A stretch of 64,000 nt of DNA from Campylobacter sp. MIT 97-5078. GTDB taxonomy: Bacteria; Campylobacterota; Campylobacteria; Campylobacterales; Campylobacteraceae. The stretch is taken from positions 1-64,000 of the forward strand of contig NZ_QHLK01000001.1 of NCBI RefSeq assembly GCF_006864455.1, read 5' to 3'. The notes under the pieces are model-generated. The model was not told where the DNA came from, did not search any database, and saw only the letters and a list, made by a program, of their open reading frames with translations. Both the position numbers and the translations under genes were made by a program. Positions 38,683 through 46,272 of this stretch are shown piece after piece (within the stretch, counting starts at the first letter, position 1; the number at the start of each line of letters is the position of its first letter).

Positions 38683-38963
38683 TGTGCTTATCTATACCAT
38701 CTGAAATTTTGGAAATCGATGAATTTAATAATGCTGTGGTGCAAACCTTAGGCGTGAAAAGAAGGGTAAATTTGGATTTGATTGCTGAACCCTGTAAAGT
38801 AGGAGATTTTGTGCTTATCCATGTAGGTGTGGCTATGGAAAAGATTGATAAAGAATACGCCAAAGAAAGCATAAAAGCCTATCAAGAAATAGTCCAGCAA
38901 ATGCAAAGTGGAAAGATAGATGAATATGAAGGGAATTTAGGATACCATGGACTTCATCAATGA
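38682..38963 (+). CDS. hypC: Hydrogenase maturation chaperone HypC
   Basis: HypC is a small chaperone that binds the hydrogenase large subunit precursor and HypD during assembly of the Fe(CN)2CO centre. The 93-residue protein starts MCLSIPSEI with the essential N-terminal Cys2 and has VGDFVLIHVGVAMEKID, the expected pattern. It overlaps hypB by one base and hypD by 17 bases. Confidence 0.95.
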   Translation: MCLSIPSEILEIDEFNNAVVQTLGVKRRVNLDLIAEPCKVGDFVLIHVGVAMEKIDKEYAKESIKAYQEIVQQMQSGKIDEYEGNLGYHGLHQ

Positions 38964-40035
38964 ATATAGAGACAAAAATACCATTTTAGCTTTTAAAAAG
39001 CTCATTGAAAAAGAGCTTAAAAAGCCTGTTAATATTATGGAAATTTGCGGTGGGCATACACACAGCATTATGAAATTTGCCCTGCCTTCTATACTGCCAA
39101 AAGAAATTAACTTTGTGCATGGTCCGGGTTGTCCGGTGTGCGTTATGCCTAGAACTCGCATTGATATGGCGATTAAGCTTGCTTCTATGCCAAATTCTAT
39201 CTTTTGCACGCTAGGGGATTTACTAAGAGTGCCAGGAAGTTCTATATCCTTACTTGAACTTCGTGCAAAAGGTGGAGATGTAAGGGCTTTGTATTCGCCT
39301 CTTGAAGTGCTTAAAATTGCGGAGCAAAACCCAGATAAAACTATCATCTTCTTTGCCATAGGCTTTGAAACTACAACACCTATGAGTGCTTTACTGCTTG
39401 AAAAAGTCATAGAAAAAGGCTTTAAAAATGTCTTTTTTCATATCAATCATATCACAGTTCCAGCTCCAATTGAAGCTATTATGAATGATGAAAATGTCAA
39501 AATCGATGCTTTTTTAGGACCTTCTCATGTAAGCGTTATCACAGGTTATGAACTTTATAAACCTATAGCCCAAAAATACCACACGCCTATAGCTGTAAGT
39601 GGTTTTGAGCCAGTTGATATTATGCAAAGCGTGCTTAATATCATTAAACAAGAAAACGCAGGCACTTATGAGGTATACAATCAATACTCAAGAGCAGTAA
39701 GTGCTAAGGGCAATGAAAAAGCTCAAGAGCTTGTAAAGAGGTATTTTATAACTTGCGATTTTGAATTCCGTGGGCTTGGTATGATAGCTGATTCTGGGCT
39801 TAAGCTTAAAGATGAATTTGCAAGCTATGATGCTGAAAAGGTATTTGATTGTAGCGTGCAAAGTAAAAATGAAAGCAAGGCTTGCATTTGTGGTAGTATA
39901 TTAAGAGGTATAGCTAAGCCTTATGATTGTAAGGTTTTTGGCAAGGCTTGCACGCCTAAAACTCCAGTTGGTAGCTGTATGGTAAGTGGCGAGGGAGCCT
40001 GTGCGGCTTATTATAAATACTCAAAAGTGAATTAA
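38947..40035 (+). CDS. hypD: Hydrogenase maturation protein HypD
   Basis: HypD is the 4Fe-4S scaffold on which CN and CO ligands are attached to iron before insertion in the hydrogenase. The 362-residue protein shows IMEICGGHTHSIM, VHGPGCPVCVMP, GFETTTPMSA and FLGPSHVSVITGYE, with conserved cysteines near the C-terminus (CDCSVQ-like, ACICGSILRG, GKACTPKTPVGSCM). It starts within the end of hypC. Confidence 0.95.
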   Translation: MDFINEYRDKNTILAFKKLIEKELKKPVNIMEICGGHTHSIMKFALPSILPKEINFVHGPGCPVCVMPRTRIDMAIKLASMPNSIFCTLGDLLRVPGSSISLLELRAKGGDVRALYSPLEVLKIAEQNPDKTIIFFAIGFETTTPMSALLLEKVIEKGFKNVFFHINHITVPAPIEAIMNDENVKIDAFLGPSHVSVITGYELYKPIAQKYHTPIAVSGFEPVDIMQSVLNIIKQENAGTYEVYNQYSRAVSAKGNEKAQELVKRYFITCDFEFRGLGMIADSGLKLKDEFASYDAEKVFDCSVQSKNESKACICGSILRGIAKPYDCKVFGKACTPKTPVGSCMVSGEGACAAYYKYSKVN

Positions 40036-40047
40036 CAAAGGGGTATG

Positions 40048-41022
40048 ATGAAAGAAATTCAACTTGCACATGGTGGCGGTGGCGAGGAGATGAACGAGCT
40101 TATAGCTGGGATTTTTAAGGCTTTAGATAATGAGATTTTGCGTGAAGCAAATGATGCAGCTATACTTGGAAATTTAGCTTTAAGCACGGATTCATTTACC
40201 CTTAATCCCATTTTTTTAGATGAAGAAGTTAATATAGGCAAGCTTTGCGTATGTGGAAGCATTAATGACGTTTTAATGGTAGGAGCTAAGCCTGAATTTT
40301 TAAGTCTTGCTTTTATCATAGAAGAGGGCTTTAAGGCGCAAAAACTTGAAAAAATTCTTGCTAGCATTTATAAAGAATGCCAAAAAGCTGGGGTAAAAGT
40401 TGTGTGTGGAGACACCAAAGTCGTGCCAAAAGGCAAGGCTGATGAACTTTATATTAACACAACAGCACTTGGCACTATCATTCAAAAAGTGCAAACTAAA
40501 GACATAAAAGCTGGCTTATCTGTGCTTCTTTCAGGCGATATAGGCAGGCACGGAGCAGCTGTTTTGGTGCAAAGAAACGAGCTTGAAGCTGAAGTAAAGA
40601 GTGATTGTAAGAGTTTAAAGGATGAGGTTTTAAGCCTTTTTAAAGCACATATCAAGCCCATTGCTATGCGTGATGCAACGCGTGGAGGTTTATCTGCTGT
40701 GCTTAATGAGTGGGCAAGACAAAGTGGCTTTGATATACTTGTATTTGAGCAAAAAATCTCGGTTAAAGATGAGGTGGCTGGAGTGTGCGAGCTTTTTGGA
40801 TTTGAGCCTTGTGAGCTAGCAAATGAAGGCACCTTTGTGCTTTGCGTTGAAAAAAAAGATGAACAAAAAGCCCTTGAAATTTTAAGAGCTTTTAACCCAA
40901 ACGCAAATATAATAGGCGAAATTTTAAGCGAGAAAAAGGGCAGGGTTATACTTGAAAATGCTTTTGGAGCAAAACGTTTTTTAGAAGCTCCAAAAGGCGA
41001 GCTTTTACCAAGAATTTGTTAA
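40048..41022 (+). CDS. hypE: Hydrogenase maturation protein HypE
   Basis: HypE dehydrates a thiocarboxamide on its C-terminal cysteine to thiocyanate, supplying cyanide for the hydrogenase iron. The 324-residue protein ends in the required Pro-Arg-Ile-Cys. The PurM/AIR-synthase fold is seen in LAHGGGGEEMNELI, STDSFTLNPIF, INDVLMVGAKPEFLS, VVCGDTKVVPKG and MRDATRGGLSAVLNE. ATG 40048 is chosen over 40045 because it gives better spacing from AAAGGGG (40038-40043). Confidence 0.94.
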   Translation: MKEIQLAHGGGGEEMNELIAGIFKALDNEILREANDAAILGNLALSTDSFTLNPIFLDEEVNIGKLCVCGSINDVLMVGAKPEFLSLAFIIEEGFKAQKLEKILASIYKECQKAGVKVVCGDTKVVPKGKADELYINTTALGTIIQKVQTKDIKAGLSVLLSGDIGRHGAAVLVQRNELEAEVKSDCKSLKDEVLSLFKAHIKPIAMRDATRGGLSAVLNEWARQSGFDILVFEQKISVKDEVAGVCELFGFEPCELANEGTFVLCVEKKDEQKALEILRAFNPNANIIGEILSEKKGRVILENAFGAKRFLEAPKGELLPRIC

Positions 41023-41023
41023 T

Positions 41024-41368
41024 ATGCACGAACTTAGCATAGTTGAATCCTTAATCACACTTTGCGAACAAAATGCAAAAGAGCAAAACACTACACAAAT
41101 CAGCGAAGTATATGTGAAAATAGGACGTTTAAGCGGTATAGAAAGTGAGCTTTTCAAACGTTGTTTTGATACTTTCAAGCTTAATTCAAGTTTTTGCAAG
41201 CAAGCTGAGCTTTTTATAGAACAAAGCGAGCTTGAAATAACTTGTTTTGAGTGTGGACAAAATAGCATTTTAAAACAAAATGAGTTTAAATGTCCGCATT
41301 GTCAAAGCACAGAGCTAAAGATTATTAGTGGAGAAGATTTGCTTTTAATGCGTTTGGTGATGAACTAA
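41024..41368 (+). CDS. hypA: Hydrogenase nickel chaperone HypA
   Basis: HypA binds Ni through its N-terminal Met-His2 and partners with HypB. The 114-residue protein begins MHELSIVESLI and has a zinc site of two CxxC motifs (CFECGQ ... CPHCQ). It ends the hyp operon. No hydrogenase structural gene is in the window, so its target is elsewhere in the genome. Confidence 0.94.
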   Translation: MHELSIVESLITLCEQNAKEQNTTQISEVYVKIGRLSGIESELFKRCFDTFKLNSSFCKQAELFIEQSELEITCFECGQNSILKQNEFKCPHCQSTELKIISGEDLLLMRLVMN

Positions 41369-41406
41369 ATTTGAGAGTTTGAGCTTTTTTAATAAAGCAA
41401 ATTGTT

Positions 41407-43396
41407 TCAAAAGTCAAGTTTGAATTTTGCCCACATACTGCGTCCGGGCTCAAATACTCTTTGACTGATAGGATTATCAAGCATGCTGATTTCAACGCTG
41501 TTTTTGGATAAATGATAAGCGTATAAGATGTTTGTAAGATTGTCTATACCGAGTAAAAAGGAAAAATTTTTATTTTTATAACCTCCGTATAAATTTGCTG
41601 TATAAAAGCCAGCACTTCGCCCAAAGTCCCTTCCAACAACATTTCCATAATCTTTTGCATAACGCGTTTGTGCAGCTTGTGCATCAATATCAAGGCGTAA
41701 AAGCCATGAGTTTGTATCGATATAAAAGGCAAAACGCGTTTGTAAAGGGGCTATTCTTGGTAAAGCTGTGTTCGTTTTAGTATTTTGAGCGTAGGTATAA
41801 GAAAGATTGGCATAAAAATGATAAATTTCATCAAAAGAAATTTCACCTTCTATCTCACCTCCATAAAGCCTAGCATTTGTTTGAAGTGTGGAGCTATCTG
41901 CCCAATTTATAAGTATATAATCATACATTCTTGAAGCAAAAAATGAGGTGTTAAGATAAAAATTTTCTGTCTTATAAATTGCTCCAAAGTCAAGCTGGGC
42001 GTTATTTTCTGATTTTAAATTTTCGCCATTTTTTTGATTAATCTCCCAATAATCAGCCCCTCTTTGTGCATAACCAGCTCCAGCATACAAAGTCATTGCT
42101 TCTTGATAGTGTTCTAAACGCACAAAAGCACTAACAAGCCCATCACTTTTGTGTTTATAGCCACCATTTGTTCGCATAGTTTTATAACGCAAGGTCTTTA
42201 GCTCATCATATCTTGTGCCAAAAAATACACCCATATCTTTAAAGCCAAAATATTGTCCTTGTAAAAAACCGCCAATGCTTTGTTCAAGATAGTTTGGAGC
42301 GTAGGATTTGCTAAAGGCATTTGTATCAGCTGTTTGGGCATTTGTGCCTAAACCAATACGAAAAGAGTGTTTGTCGTGGTTATAATTTGTGCCAAGATAA
42401 AAAGAGAGTTCTTGATTTGCCCTATAGTTAAGTTCTGCTCTAAAGCCTGAATTTATACGTTTTGGATTGCTTAGCATAAACATAGAGCTTGTATTTGGGC
42501 GATGTGAGAAATTATCCATGATATGATCGATCTCATTATACCACGCACGAAAATCAATATACTCAAAAAGAGTGTTAAGTTCTTGTTTTGCCCTTATATT
42601 AAAAGAGGTTCTATCAAAAGCACGTCCGTCCATAGCACGGTCTGCGTATGAAGCAAAACCTTTGCCAAAGTCCGCATCAAATTCTACGCCTGTGCTTTCA
42701 AAGGGCGTGAGTGTGCCAATGAGGCTTAAAGACTCTCTTTTGTAGGCTGAATGCACACTCTGCTTATCTGCAGTTTTATAATCATTGCTTGAATACCTTG
42801 AACCAATGATGCGTAAAGAACCAAACTCATTACCGCCAAGCATATCAGCATTAAGCTCAAGTTGGTTAAAGCTTGCGTAAAGCACGCTACTTTGAGCTTT
42901 CATCGTGGTTGTATCAAGCCTTTTAATATCTCTATCAAAAAGCACTCCTCCACTGATTAAATTCCCAAAACGCACATCTTGAGGACCTTTTAAGGTAACA
43001 ATGGTGTCATAATTTTCTGGAAATATATAAGAGATACTTGTGTCCATTCGCCCACCACAACCGCCATTTAAAACACCACCATTGATAAAAATAGGTAGTC
43101 TTGATGCACCTTGTGAGCGAAAAAATATCTCACTTCCACCACCACCTTTTCTTGCCATAGAAAAACCGGGCAGATTTAAGAAGGATTTAGCAAGATCACC
43201 TGAATGTAAGAGTGTATTTTTTGCAGAAAATTCCGTGTTGTTGGTAGCATCAAGCATATCTTTTTGTGCTGTGATTACAGAAGCTGATAGCTTTAGTGTG
43301 GAGTTTTTGTAATCTTGAGTATTTTCATCTGCTAAGAGATAAAACGAATTTGATAAAAAAATAAAGTTAAAAAAAACATTGTCTTAAAAGTCGCAT
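41407..43396 (-). CDS. TonB-dependent copper receptor (OprC/NosA-like), signal peptide out of frame at a T8 tract
   Basis: An outer-membrane receptor. The plug region has LNLPGFSMARKGGGGSEIFF, then GGCGGRMDTSISYIFPENYD and VRFGNLISGGVLF, which match the OprC/NosA copper-receptor family; the barrel ends in Phe (KFKLDF). An ATG at 43257 lies inside the plug and would lack any signal. The same frame continues upstream through SNSFYLLA / Asp-Glu-Asn, a good signal peptide, but meets a stop at a run of eight T (43369-43376). With seven T the frame joins ATG 43396 (MRLLRQCFFNFIF); with nine T it joins ATG 43379. The gene is therefore either phase-OFF or a simple frameshift pseudogene. It lies alone, convergent with hypA. 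Confidence 0.8.
43369..43376 (-). repeat. T8 homopolymer, candidate phase-variation tract
   Basis: Eight consecutive T on the coding strand lie inside the signal-peptide codons of the copper receptor; a second run of seven T is at 43355-43361. Loss or gain of one T restores a start and an intact signal peptide. Eight is short for Campylobacter contingency loci, which are more often G tracts. Confidence 0.5.
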
Positions 43397-43416
43397 AAGA
43401 AATTTCTTTATTTTAA

Positions 43417-43442
43417 AATAATAATGATTATATAGTATTATA
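43417..43442 (-). promoter_or_regulatory. Promoter with possible Fur-type box before the TonB receptor
   Basis: On the minus strand the region holds two TATAAT boxes (43437-43442 and 43427-43432). The sequence ATAATAATGATTATATAG resembles half of a Fur box (GATAATGATAATC). Metal control of a TonB receptor would be expected, but the match is partial in AT-rich DNA. Confidence 0.35.
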
Positions 43443-43563
43443 CTAAAAATAAACTGAATTTTATTATCTTAGGTTATACTTTACAATGATAAAAAATGCC
43501 AGAATGACGAAAATTATTTTAAAATAGAAGTAAAATTCAATGTAAATTATTTCTTGGAGTAGG

Positions 43564-43803
43564 CTTGAATTTAAAGATGAACAAGTCAGCTTTAAAGTTC
43601 TTCATGAAAACGCAAACACAAAAATTCAAATCATTATGCCAAAAGAAAGTGTGATGAAAGAGCATAAAGCTCTATTTAATATAAGCAAAAGGCGAGATTG
43701 AATTTAGCCTAGAAAATGAAATTATAAAGCTTCAATGTTCTTGATATGATAGCTTTAAGTGCAAATGTGCCCCATTTTTTAAAAGCTTTAAAGATGTTTA
43801 AGC
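43564..43803 (+). pseudogene. Decayed small cupin-domain protein
   Basis: Three frames joined give LEFKDEQVSFKVLHENANTK, MPKESVMKEHKA, then KGEIEFSLENEIIKL, then DMIALSANVPHFLKALK. This is the order of a small single-domain cupin: motif 1 (EHKA), the GEIEF strand, and motif 2 ending in Pro-His. At least two frameshifts (near 43685 and 43740) and stops break it, and the segment between EHKA and GEIEF is shortened. No start codon with a clear ribosome-binding site is seen. It is an inactive relic between the TonB receptor and aspB. Confidence 0.6.
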
Positions 43804-43944
43804 CCTGCTAAAGCCGATAATATCGCTAGGATAAATGCTATTTAAAGCCTTTGTAGTAAAAACTAAAGCTTTTATATGAGTTTTTAAAAAGTTTAGGATA
43901 GACAAACTAACTTGCCTTGAGATGAAGACAAGTTAAGAGTAGGT

Positions 43945-45117
43945 TTAAGCTTTGTAATTTTGCACGAAAGTCTTAATGCGTTCTAAACCTTTAATGATAT
44001 TATCTAAACTTGTGGCATAAGAAAGGCGAAAATACCCTTCCATGCCAAAGCCAATACCCGGCACCACTGCCACTTTTTGTTCTTCTAAGAGTCTTTGGCA
44101 AAATTTCATAGAGTCTTTTTCAAGTTTTGAAATATTGACAAAAAGATAAAATGCCCCTTGAGGTTTATATACGCTTAAATTTGGCATTTGTGCTAAGAAT
44201 TCTAAGGCTTTATCGCGTCTTTTTTCAAACTCATTCCTCATAGACTCTATATCCGTATCAGCCTCGCCAAGCAGGGCAGGGATAGCAGCATATTGAGTGA
44301 TAGAGCAGATATTTGAAGTGCTTTGTCCTTGCAGTTTTTTTACAGCCTTAATCAAATCCTTGTTTTTACTTGCCATATAGCCAAAACGCCAGCCCGGCAT
44401 TGCTCCACATTTGCTTAAGCCATTTATAGTGACGCTTCTTTGTAAGGCATCTTCACTGAGGCTTGCAAAGGCGTGGAATTCAGTCTTATCATAACGAAGT
44501 TTTTCATACATTTCATCGCTTAAAACGATGATATTTGTGCCTTCAAGCACCTTAGCTAAGCTTAAAAGCTCATCTTTGCTATAAATAGCTCCTATGGGGT
44601 TGTTTGGGGAATTTAAGATCAAAAGTTTAGTTTTTGAAGTGATGGCTTTTTTAAGCTGATTAGCTGTGATTTTAAAGCCATTTTCTTCTTCACCTTCTAT
44701 GAAAACAGGTTTTGCACCGGCGTATTTTACCATTTCAGGATAACTCACCCAATAAGGACTTGGGATAAGCACTTCATCATTTTCTTCTACAAGGCATTGA
44801 ATGCACTCAAAAAGTGAGTGCTTAGCTCCTACGTTTGTGATGATCTCGCTGATATCATAGTTTAGATTATTGTCTTTTTTAAGTTTAAAAGCTACAGCTT
44901 TTAAAACTTCATTTATACCAGCTACGGCAGTGTATTTACCACAACCTTGCTGTATAGCTTTTATGGCTGCGTTTTTAATGACTTCTGGGGTGTCAAAATC
45001 TGGCTCTCCGGCTGAAAAGCTCAGTATATCCTCGCCCTTAGTCTTAAGCTCATTTGCAAGAGCTGTGATAGCTAAGGTTATAGACTCGCTTAAAACTTGT
45101 GATCTTTTGCTTAACAT
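43945..45117 (-). CDS. aspB: Aspartate aminotransferase
   Basis: This PLP-dependent class I aminotransferase (subgroup I-gamma) transfers the amino group between aspartate and 2-oxoglutarate; aspartate metabolism is central in amino-acid-using Campylobacter. The 390-residue protein has SAGEPDFDTPEVIKNAA, the substrate/PLP segments LILNSPNNPIGA and SDEMYEKLRYD, and the PLP-lysine in NGLSKCGAMPGWRFGYM. ATG at 45117 has AAAGGAG at 45122-45128. It is transcribed alone, away from metQ. Confidence 0.94.
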   Translation of the reverse strand: MLSKRSQVLSESITLAITALANELKTKGEDILSFSAGEPDFDTPEVIKNAAIKAIQQGCGKYTAVAGINEVLKAVAFKLKKDNNLNYDISEIITNVGAKHSLFECIQCLVEENDEVLIPSPYWVSYPEMVKYAGAKPVFIEGEEENGFKITANQLKKAITSKTKLLILNSPNNPIGAIYSKDELLSLAKVLEGTNIIVLSDEMYEKLRYDKTEFHAFASLSEDALQRSVTINGLSKCGAMPGWRFGYMASKNKDLIKAVKKLQGQSTSNICSITQYAAIPALLGEADTDIESMRNEFEKRRDKALEFLAQMPNLSVYKPQGAFYLFVNISKLEKDSMKFCQRLLEEQKVAVVPGIGFGMEGYFRLSYATSLDNIIKGLERIKTFVQNYKA

Positions 45118-45145
45118 TATTTACTCCTTTTAAAAGCTTGACTTG

Positions 45146-45151
45146 ATTATA
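45146..45151 (-). promoter_or_regulatory. -10 box for aspB
   Basis: On the minus strand TTGTTATAATCAAG contains a perfect TATAAT 28 bases before the aspB ATG. T-rich sequence precedes it and no clear -35 is visible. Confidence 0.6.
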
Positions 45152-45293
45152 ACAAAATTTAAATTAAATTCCGTGAAAAAGAGTCAGAAAAATGCTCTTG
45201 TTTTTAAGTTTTTACTCATATTTTTTATTTTTTAATTTATAAAAAATAGCAATATTTTTATTTAAATTCAGTTTAATTTAAGAAAAAAAAGTG

Positions 45294-45299
45294 TAAAAT
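45294..45299 (+). promoter_or_regulatory. Extended -10 promoter for the metQ leader
   Basis: GTGTAAAATC at 45291-45300 fits the extended -10 pattern (TG followed by TAAAAT with no gap base), with A/T tracts upstream. A start near 45305 would give a structured leader of about 148 bases before metQ, long for this compact genome. Confidence 0.5.
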
Positions 45300-45338
45300 C
45301 CTACACAATTTTTAATTTCTAAAAATAAAGGATTTTTT

Positions 45339-45359
45339 ATGATGACTCAGATGCGTTAG
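45339..45359 (+). CDS. Methionine-rich leader peptide (Met-Met-Thr-Gln-Met-Arg)
   Basis: This six-codon ORF reads ATG ATG ACT CAG ATG CGT TAG. It is preceded by AAAGGA (45327-45332), six bases from the ATG, as strong a ribosome-binding site as any in the window. Three of six codons are Met, including the second. It lies in the leader of a methionine-binding-protein gene and overlaps one arm of a set of competing hairpins. This is the classical design of an attenuator peptide, in which stalling at its codons senses charged tRNA. The protein product itself need have no function. Evidence is from sequence layout alone. Confidence 0.65.
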   Translation: MMTQMR

Positions 45360-45445
45360 TCTGGCTATCATCAAAAACTTTAGCGTTTTCGGTAGTCAGA
45401 TTATTTTATATGAAGCAAGCACAAATATTTTGACTATGATAAGGA
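45339..45445 (+). promoter_or_regulatory. Putative methionine-responsive attenuator upstream of metQ
   Basis: Four segments can pair alternately. Segment 1 (45341-45351, within the leader ORF) pairs with segment 2 (45360-45372). Segment 2 (45360-45369) pairs with segment 3 (45391-45400) in a 10-bp stem with two G-U pairs, enclosing a small AAAAC/GTTTT hairpin. Segment 3 (45392-45400) pairs with segment 4 (45429-45437) in a 9-bp stem with two G-U pairs, ending three bases before the metQ Shine-Dalgarno AAGGA (45441-45445). A ribosome stalled on early Met codons would cover segment 1, favour 2:3 and free the metQ start; fast translation would favour 1:2 and 3:4. The alternative reading, 2:3 followed by TTATTTT as a terminator, gives the opposite sign. 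Confidence 0.5.
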
Positions 45446-45452
45446 AAACAAA

Positions 45453-46229
45453 ATGAAATTAAAAACTTTACTTCTAGCTTCTATCTTAGGTTTAACCACT
45501 TATGCAAATGCAGAAAAAATTATCATTGGTGCTACTCCCGTGCCCCATGTTGAGATTTTGCAGTTCATAAAGCCAAATTTAGCTAAAGCTGGCTTTGAAC
45601 TTGAGATTAAAGAATTTAACGATTATGTGCAGCCAAATTTAGCCACAGATAGTGGAGAGCTTGATGCGAACTTCTTTCAGCATGCACCATACTTAAACGA
45701 ATTTAACAAAAACAAAGGCACAAAGCTTGTTAATGTCGCTAGTATTCATCTTGAACCTATGGGTGTGTATTCTAAGAAATTTAAAAGTATCAAAGAGCTT
45801 AAAAATGGTGCAAAAATTGCTATTCCAAACGATCCGACAAATGAAAGCAGAGCTTTAAATATCATTGCTAGCACAAAAGTGATTGAGTTTAAAGACGCTC
45901 AAAAAGAGCTTAAAACCCCGCTTGATATTAGCAAAAATCAACTTAAACTTAAATTTTTAGAGCTTAAGGCTGCTCAGCTTCCAAGGGCTTTAGAAGATGC
46001 TGATTTTGCTGTGATTAATTCAAATTATGCTATGGCAGCAAATTTAAATCCGGTTAAGGATTCTCTTGTTATAGAAAGCAAGGATAGTCCATATGCGAAT
46101 ATTTTAGTTGTAAAAGCTGGCAATGAAAATACAGCCAAAACCAAAGCTTTAATTAAAGCCTTGCAAAGCGATGAAGTGAGAAAATTCATCGAAGAGAAAT
46201 ACCAAGGTGCGGTAATACCAGCATTTTAA
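45453..46229 (+). CDS. metQ: Methionine ABC transporter substrate-binding protein MetQ (copy 1)
   Basis: This 258-residue periplasmic binding protein of the NlpA/MetQ family captures D/L-methionine for a MetNI importer. The signal peptide (residues 1-20, ending TTYANA) has no lipobox Cys, so the protein is soluble in the periplasm rather than lipid-anchored. IIIGATPVPHVEIL, LDANFFQHAPYLNEFN, AIPNDPTNESRAL and FAVINSNYAM are characteristic of the family. A second copy follows after 43 bases. No metI or metN is present nearby. Upstream is the methionine-rich leader ORF. Confidence 0.92.
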   Translation: MKLKTLLLASILGLTTYANAEKIIIGATPVPHVEILQFIKPNLAKAGFELEIKEFNDYVQPNLATDSGELDANFFQHAPYLNEFNKNKGTKLVNVASIHLEPMGVYSKKFKSIKELKNGAKIAIPNDPTNESRALNIIASTKVIEFKDAQKELKTPLDISKNQLKLKFLELKAAQLPRALEDADFAVINSNYAMAANLNPVKDSLVIESKDSPYANILVVKAGNENTAKTKALIKALQSDEVRKFIEEKYQGAVIPAF

Positions 46230-46230
46230 A

Positions 46231-46256
46231 CTAGGGCTTCTTTTTAGAAGCCCTAG
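46231..46256 (+). repeat. Intercistronic hairpin between the metQ copies
   Basis: CTAGGGCTTCT (46231-46241) and AGAAGCCCTAG (46246-46256) form a perfect 11-bp stem with a four-T loop just after the first metQ stop. No U-run follows. It may protect or partially terminate the upstream message, setting a ratio between the two proteins. Confidence 0.65.
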
Positions 46257-46272
46257 ATATAAAGGAGTATAT

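Noticed and set aside
43257-43312. ATG at 43257 as the true start of the TonB receptor
   Set aside because: It lies after a good signal peptide and within the conserved N-terminal plug frame; starting there would leave an outer-membrane receptor with no export signal.
45360-45411. The 10-bp stem followed by TTATTTT as a plain intrinsic terminator before metQ
   Set aside because: It would end transcription before metQ and, coupled to the Met-rich ORF, would reduce expression when methionine is scarce. The competing 3:4 stem by the ribosome-binding site gives a more sensible logic, though termination is not excluded.
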